Of a stretch of 64,000 bases of DNA, positions 59,528 through 64,000 are shown piece by piece (position 1 is the stretch's first letter; the number at the start of each line of letters is the position of its first letter). The position numbers and the translations under genes were made by a program. The notes under the pieces were generated by a model that was not told the origin of the DNA, ran no database searches, and saw only the letters and a list, made by a program, of their open reading frames with translations. The stretch is from Roseomonas sp. HF4 (GTDB lineage: Bacteria > Pseudomonadota > Alphaproteobacteria > Acetobacterales > Acetobacteraceae), in contig NZ_STGD01000004.1 in assembly GCF_005222755.1 (NCBI RefSeq), positions 248,001-312,000 on the forward strand, given 5' to 3'.

Positions 59528-59594
59528 ACCGCGCGATACACAGCCAGGCGCGGGTGCTCTATACGTCGCCCCCTTTCCGCCACGGACCGCGACC

Positions 59595-60815
59595 ATGACC
59601 GAGGACTTCCACCGCATCCGCCGCCTGCCGCCCTATGTCTTCGCCGAGGTCAACGCGGCGAAGGCGAAGGCGCGCGCGGCGGCGGAGGACATCGTCGACC
59701 TCGGCATGGGCAACCCCGACAGCCCGACGCCGTCGCACATCGTCGCGAAGCTGATCGAGGCGGTGCAGGATCCGCGCTCGCACCGCTATTCGACGTCGAA
59801 GGGCATCCCGGGGCTGCGCCGCGCGCTCGCCGGCTACTACGACCGCCGCTTCGGCGTGAAGCTCGACCCCGAGACGGAGGTGGTCGCGACGCTGGGGTCG
59901 AAGGAAGGGCTCGCCAACCTGGCGCAGGCGATCAGCAGTCCGGGCGACACCATCCTGGTGCCGAACCCGTCCTACCCGATCCACCAGTTCGGCTTCATCA
60001 TCGCCGGCGCCTCGGTGCGCAGCATCCCCTATACGCCCGACGATGCGATGCTGGCGGCGATCGACCGCGCCGTGCGTCATTCCGTGCCGAGCCCGACCGC
60101 GTTGATCGTCAACTTCCCGTCCAACCCGACGGCGCTGGTCGCCTCCATCGAGTTCTACCGGGACCTCGTCGCGCTGTGTCGCCGGCACGACCTCTTCATC
60201 CTGTCCGACCTCGCCTATGCCGAGCTCTATTTCGGCGACGTGCCGCCGCCCTCGGTGCTCGAGGTGCCGGGGGCCAAGGACATCACGGTCGAATTCACCT
60301 CGATGTCCAAGACCTACAACATGCCGGGCTGGCGGATGGGCTTCGCCGCCGGCAATCCGCGGCTGATCGCGGCGCTGGCGCGGGTGAAATCCTACCTCGA
60401 CTACGGCGCCTTCACGCCGATCCAGGTCGCCGCCACGGCCGCGCTGAACGGCCCGCAGGACTGCATCGCCGAGATGCGCGCGCTCTATCGCGACCGCCGG
60501 GAAGTGCTGGTGAAGGGCCTGCGCGCCGCCGGCTGGGACGTGCCCGCGCCGGAGGCGTCCATGTTCCTCTGGGCGCCGATCCCGGAGCGCTTCCGCCACC
60601 TCGGCTCGGTCGGCTTCTCGAAGCTGTTGCTCGAGAAGGCGAAGGTCGCCGTCGCCCCGGGCCTCGGCTTCGGGGAACATGGCGACGAGCATGTCCGCAT
60701 CGCACTCGTCGAGAACAACCACCGCATCCGCCAGGCGCTGCGGGGGATCAAGACGTTCCTCGCCGGCGACAACGCCGCGCCGCCCGAGGCCCAGCAGGAA
60801 ACCGTGAACGCATGA
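59595..60815 (+). CDS. Class I/II aminotransferase, AlaC-like
   Basis: 406 residues, PLP-dependent fold type I. DLGMGNPDSPTPSHIVAKL, LGSKEGLANLAQAISSPGDTILVPNPSYPIHQFG, NFPSNPTA and the Schiff-base Lys in EFTSMSKTYNMPGWRMGF are diagnostic of the YfdZ/AlaC alanine- and methionine-linked aminotransferases. It overlaps hom by 4 nt, which suggests that it serves aspartate-family or alanine metabolism. Confidence 0.92.
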   Translation: MTEDFHRIRRLPPYVFAEVNAAKAKARAAAEDIVDLGMGNPDSPTPSHIVAKLIEAVQDPRSHRYSTSKGIPGLRRALAGYYDRRFGVKLDPETEVVATLGSKEGLANLAQAISSPGDTILVPNPSYPIHQFGFIIAGASVRSIPYTPDDAMLAAIDRAVRHSVPSPTALIVNFPSNPTALVASIEFYRDLVALCRRHDLFILSDLAYAELYFGDVPPPSVLEVPGAKDITVEFTSMSKTYNMPGWRMGFAAGNPRLIAALARVKSYLDYGAFTPIQVAATAALNGPQDCIAEMRALYRDRREVLVKGLRAAGWDVPAPEASMFLWAPIPERFRHLGSVGFSKLLLEKAKVAVAPGLGFGEHGDEHVRIALVENNHRIRQALRGIKTFLAGDNAAPPEAQQETVNA

Positions 60816-62104
60816 GCCGTCCCATCTCCGTCGCGGTCGCCGGGCTCGGCACCGTGGGCGCCGGTGTCGTCAACCTGCTGCGCGCCAATGCCGACATCAT
60901 CGCCGCCCGCGCCGGGCGGCCGGTCGCCGTCACCGCCGTCTCGGCGCGCGACCGCACGCGCGACCGCGGCGTGCCGGTCTCGGGGCTGCGCTGGTACGAG
61001 GACGCGGTGGCGCTGGCTGCCGACCCCCAGGTCGAGGTCGTGGTCGAGTGCATCGGCGGCTCCGACGGCCCGGCCAAGGCGCTGGTGGAAGCCGCGATCG
61101 CCGCGGGCAAGCATGTGGTGACCGCGAACAAGGCGCTGCTCGCGGTGCATGGCGCGGCGCTGGCCGAGGCCGCCGAGGCCAAGGGCGTGGCGCTCGCCTT
61201 CGAGGCGGCGGTCGCGGGCGGCATCCCTGCCATCAAGGCGGTGCGCGAGGGCCTGGCCGCGAACCGCATCTCCCGGATCGCCGGCATCCTGAACGGCACC
61301 TGCAACTATATCCTGACCACCATGCGCACCGAGCGACGCGAATTCGCCGAGGTGCTGGCCGAGGCGCAGAAGCTCGGCTACGCCGAAGCCGACCCGTCCT
61401 TCGACATCGACGGCATCGACGCGGCGCACAAGCTGGCGATCCTGGCCGCGCTCGCCTTCGGCCGGCCGGTCGATTTCGGCGCGGTGCATGTGGAGGGGAT
61501 CCGCGAGGTCTCCGCGCTCGACATCGCGCTGGCCGAGGAACTGGGCTACCGGATCAAGCTGCTCGGCATCGCGCGGCGGGAGGATGGCGGCATCTCGACC
61601 CGCGTGCATCCCTGCATGGTGCCGGTGGCGGCGCCCATCGCGCGGGTCGACGGCGTGTTCAACGCCGTGGTGGCGGAAGGCGACTTCGTCGGCCGCGTCA
61701 TGATGGAAGGCCGCGGCGCCGGGGCCGGGCCAACGGCCTCGGCGGTGGTGGCGGACCTGATCGACATCGCGCGCGGGCGCTTCACGCCGGTCTGGGGCGC
61801 GGCGACGGTGGCGCTGAAGCCCGAGCCGTCCCTGCCGATGGAGCGCCACGCCGGCGCCTACTACCTGCGCCTGATGGTGGTGGACCGCCCGGGCGTGATC
61901 GCGGACGTGACCGGCGTGCTGCGCGACCACGCGATCAGCCTGGAATCCATGCTGCAGCGCGGCCGCGCGCCGGGGGAGGCGGTGCCGGTGGTGCTGACCA
62001 CGCACGAGACGAGCGAGGCCGCGGTCCGCGCCGCCCTGGCGCGCATCCAGGCCTTCGATGCGGTGGTGGAGAAGCCGGCGCTGATCCGGATCGAGGCGCT
62101 GTAG
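60812..62104 (+). CDS. hom: Homoserine dehydrogenase
   Basis: 430 residues; reduces aspartate semialdehyde to homoserine for threonine and methionine. NAD(P) site VAVAGLGTVGAGVVNLL, catalytic region ILNGTCNYILTTM, SFDIDGIDAAHKLAILAALAFG, and a C-terminal ACT domain (YYLRLMVVDRPGVIADVTGVLRDHAISLES) for threonine feedback. Starts on the aminotransferase stop. Confidence 0.97.
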   Translation: MSRPISVAVAGLGTVGAGVVNLLRANADIIAARAGRPVAVTAVSARDRTRDRGVPVSGLRWYEDAVALAADPQVEVVVECIGGSDGPAKALVEAAIAAGKHVVTANKALLAVHGAALAEAAEAKGVALAFEAAVAGGIPAIKAVREGLAANRISRIAGILNGTCNYILTTMRTERREFAEVLAEAQKLGYAEADPSFDIDGIDAAHKLAILAALAFGRPVDFGAVHVEGIREVSALDIALAEELGYRIKLLGIARREDGGISTRVHPCMVPVAAPIARVDGVFNAVVAEGDFVGRVMMEGRGAGAGPTASAVVADLIDIARGRFTPVWGAATVALKPEPSLPMERHAGAYYLRLMVVDRPGVIADVTGVLRDHAISLESMLQRGRAPGEAVPVVLTTHETSEAAVRAALARIQAFDAVVEKPALIRIEAL

Positions 62105-62160
62105 CGCGCCGGCTCGCACGCCCTGGTATAGACTGCCGACGATTCGCAGGAGGACGCGCG

Positions 62161-63159
62161 ATGCCGAACTCGAGCCTGGTCGTCGACCGCAACCTTGCGC
62201 TGGAACTGGTGCGCGTGACCGAGGCGGCGGCGCTCGCCGCCTCCCGCTGGATCGGCCGCGGCGACAAGAACGCCGCCGACGGCGCCGCGGTCGAGGCGAT
62301 GCGCCGCGCCTTCGACACCGTCGCCATAACCGGCACCGTCGTGATCGGCGAGGGAGAGATGGACGAGGCGCCGATGCTCTACATCGGCGAGAAGGTCGGG
62401 CTCTATGCCAAGGCCGGCGGCGGCCCGGAGGTCGACATCGCGGTCGATCCGCTGGAGGGGACCGCCATTACCGCCAAGGGTGCGCCCAACGCCATCGCGA
62501 CCGTCGCGCTGGCCGAGAAGGGCGGCTTCCTGCATGCCCCCGACATCTACATGGACAAGATCGCGGTCGGCCCCGGCCTGCCCGACGGCGTCGTTCACAT
62601 CGACGCCTCCCCCGAACAGAATCTCCGCGAACTGGCCAAGGCCAAGAAGGTCGACATCACCGACCTCATGGTCTGCACGCTGGACCGCGACCGCCACAAG
62701 GACCTGATCAAGGCCTGCCGCGCCGTCGGCGCGCGCATCACGCTGATCGGCGACGGCGATGTCTCCGGCGTCATCAACGTGACGCAGCCGGAATCCGGCA
62801 TCGACATCTACATCGGCTCGGGCGGCGCGCCGGAGGGCGTGCTGGCCGCCGCCGCCCTGCGCTGCACCGGCGGGCAGATGCAGACCCGCCTGATGTTCGA
62901 GACCGAGGAGCAGATCGAGCGCGCCCGCGGCATGGGGATCACCGATCCCAACCGCATCTACTCGGTCGAGGAGATGGCCCGGGGCGACGTGATGTTCGCA
63001 GCCACCGGCGTGACGCCGGGCGCGATGCTGCGCGGCGTGCGCCGCTTTTCGGGTGGCGCCTACACGCATTCGATCGTCATGCGGTCGAAGTCCGGCACGG
63101 TGCGCTTCGTCGAGGGGCACCACAACTTCGCGCGCAAGCCCGCGGCCTTCGTCGCCTGA
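62161..63159 (+). CDS. glpX: Class II fructose-1,6-bisphosphatase
   Basis: 332 residues; gluconeogenic FBPase of the GlpX type. Metal and substrate motifs TVVIGEGEMDEAPMLYIGE and DIAVDPLEGTAIT, plus GSGGAPEGVLAAAALRC, are intact. The ATG has a strong GCAGGAGG upstream. The hom-glpX-recJ order is common in Alphaproteobacteria. Its stop shares a base with the recJ ATG. Confidence 0.97.
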   Translation: MPNSSLVVDRNLALELVRVTEAAALAASRWIGRGDKNAADGAAVEAMRRAFDTVAITGTVVIGEGEMDEAPMLYIGEKVGLYAKAGGGPEVDIAVDPLEGTAITAKGAPNAIATVALAEKGGFLHAPDIYMDKIAVGPGLPDGVVHIDASPEQNLRELAKAKKVDITDLMVCTLDRDRHKDLIKACRAVGARITLIGDGDVSGVINVTQPESGIDIYIGSGGAPEGVLAAAALRCTGGQMQTRLMFETEEQIERARGMGITDPNRIYSVEEMARGDVMFAATGVTPGAMLRGVRRFSGGAYTHSIVMRSKSGTVRFVEGHHNFARKPAAFVA

Positions 63160-64000
63160 TGGACGGGGAGGCGGGGGGCGCGCCCGTCCTTGGCATCGGG
63201 CGGAGCGTGACGGGCCGGCGCTGGGTCTGGCGGTCGGCCGACCCGCGCACCGGGCTCGGCATCGCGCAGCGCCTCGGCGTGCCGGAGATGGTGGGCCGGC
63301 TGCTCGCCGCGCGGGGCATCGGGCTCGACCATGCGGGGGATTATCTCGAGCCGACGCTGCGCGCGCTGATGCCCGACCCCGGCGCGCTGATCGACATGGA
63401 TGCGGCGGCCGACCGGCTCGCGGCCGCGGTGCGCAGCGGCGAGCACGTCGCGGTCTATGGCGACTACGACGTGGACGGCGCGTGTTCCGGCGCGTTGATG
63501 TCACGCTTCCTGCGCGACCTCGGCTGCGAGGTGACGCCCTATGTCCCGGACCGGCTGAAGGAGGGCTACGGCCCCAACGCGCCGGCGATCGCGGCGCTCT
63601 GCGAGCGCGGCGCCTCGCTCATCGTCTGCGTCGATTGCGGGATCGCGGCGGCCGAGGCGCTTTCGGCCGCCGAGGGGCGGGCCGATGTCGTGGTGCTGGA
63701 CCACCACAAGGCGGAGGGGCCGGTGCCGCGAATCCTCGCGGCGGTGAACCCGAACCGGCTCGATTGCGGGTCCGGCCTGCATCATGTCTGCGCGGCCGCG
63801 GTCGCCTTCCTGGCCGCGGCGGCGACGGTGCGCACGCTCCGCCGCGCGGGCTGGTTCGCGCGGCGGCCGGAGCCCGACCTGCTCGCGTTGCTGGACCTGG
63901 TGGCGCTCGCGACCGTCTGCGACGTGATGCCGCTGACGGGCTTCAACCGCGCGCTGGTCGCGCAGGGGCTTAAGGTGATGGGGCGGCGCGGGCGGGCGGG
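63159..64000 (+). CDS. recJ: Single-stranded-DNA-specific exonuclease RecJ (5' part)
   Basis: The open frame from ATG 63159 (TGATG overlap with glpX) runs off the window after about 280 codons. DHH phosphoesterase motifs YGDYDVDG (100-107) and DHH (181-183, VVLDHHKAEGP) are intact, with VNPNRLDCGSGLHHVCAAAVAFL following. RecJ degrades 5' single strands in recombination and mismatch repair. The C-terminal half is not seen. Confidence 0.95.
   Translation, partial: MDGEAGGAPVLGIGRSVTGRRWVWRSADPRTGLGIAQRLGVPEMVGRLLAARGIGLDHAGDYLEPTLRALMPDPGALIDMDAAADRLAAAVRSGEHVAVYGDYDVDGACSGALMSRFLRDLGCEVTPYVPDRLKEGYGPNAPAIAALCERGASLIVCVDCGIAAAEALSAAEGRADVVVLDHHKAEGPVPRILAAVNPNRLDCGSGLHHVCAAAVAFLAAAATVRTLRRAGWFARRPEPDLLALLDLVALATVCDVMPLTGFNRALVAQGLKVMGRRGRA

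Noticed and set aside
1-64000. CRISPR array, prophage or intact insertion sequence
   Set aside because: No regularly spaced direct repeats, no cas, integrase, transposase or phage structural motifs were seen in any frame.

Overview
The window is GC-rich (about 70% by eye) bacterial chromosome, densely coded, with many 4-base start/stop overlaps. Gene content and order point to an alphaproteobacterium, most likely Acetobacteraceae (Roseomonas-like). The main reasons are the rpoZ-rsh-acpS-lepB-rnc-era-recO-parC string, several Bug-type tricarboxylate receptors, class I PHA synthase, a sorbitol/fructose-dehydrogenase-type FAD enzyme and the hom-glpX-recJ order. The family assignment is inference. 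There is no rRNA, CRISPR array, phage or intact insertion sequence.

Layout. 1-8732 is a housekeeping run for stringent response, lipid-carrier activation, protein export, RNA processing, recombination and topology. 8894-10831 encodes an AMIN/peptidoglycan-binding-like secreted protein. 10832-14230 is a scar-like region: a second, degenerate copy of the tyrS 3' end, joined to the 5' end of a periplasmic binding-protein gene, lies in direct orientation with the intact tyrS. A Bug receptor gene and a dispersed repeat lie between the two copies. anmK and an S2P-type protease follow. 16522-22733 holds a Crp-family regulator divergent from a seven-gene run: secreted protein, small ORF, dienelactone-hydrolase-like protein, c-type cytochrome, phytochelatin-synthase-like peptidase, and the small and FAD subunits of a dehydrogenase. 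22749-28568 carries a cyclase-TPR protein, a secreted TPR protein and a SulP-STAS-cNMP transporter.

29053-35151 is a sulfur-handling cluster: hydrolase, iscR, two cysteine desulfurases, ferredoxin, tenA, mnmA and tRNA-Met. Its likely output is sulfur for Fe-S clusters and tRNA thiolation. 35198-43501 carries a thermonuclease-like protein, a Bug receptor translationally coupled to an acyl-CoA ligase, and a minus-strand group of binding protein, oxidoreductase, N-acyl-D-amino-acid deacylase and acetyltransferase. 43696-49401 holds an L,D-transpeptidase-like lipoprotein and a catabolic group with an M20 amidohydrolase, an NAD-binding protein, an IlvD/Edd dehydratase of sugar-acid type and a VOC protein. 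49459-55522 starts with a decayed Bug gene, then rplM-rpsI with a clear promoter and terminator, argC, a gamma-carbonic anhydrase, a second CoA ligase, a VOC protein and a PanE-like reductase. 55594-64000 has tandem lipoprotein paralogues, phaC, a proline-rich lipoprotein, an aminotransferase, hom, glpX and the 5' part of recJ.

The most unusual signals are non-coding. A roughly 120-165 bp dispersed repeat with hairpin termini that appear to covary is present in three copies, plus one half copy. The tyrS 3' duplication flanks foreign-looking DNA. Strong paired palindromes lie at rsh/acpS, tyrS/anmK and 18284-18318. The most interesting coding unit is the 17515-22733 cluster, where a phytochelatin-synthase-like peptidase is embedded in a cytochrome-linked dehydrogenase operon. 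Every identity and palindrome statement was made by reading the sequence, without alignment software.
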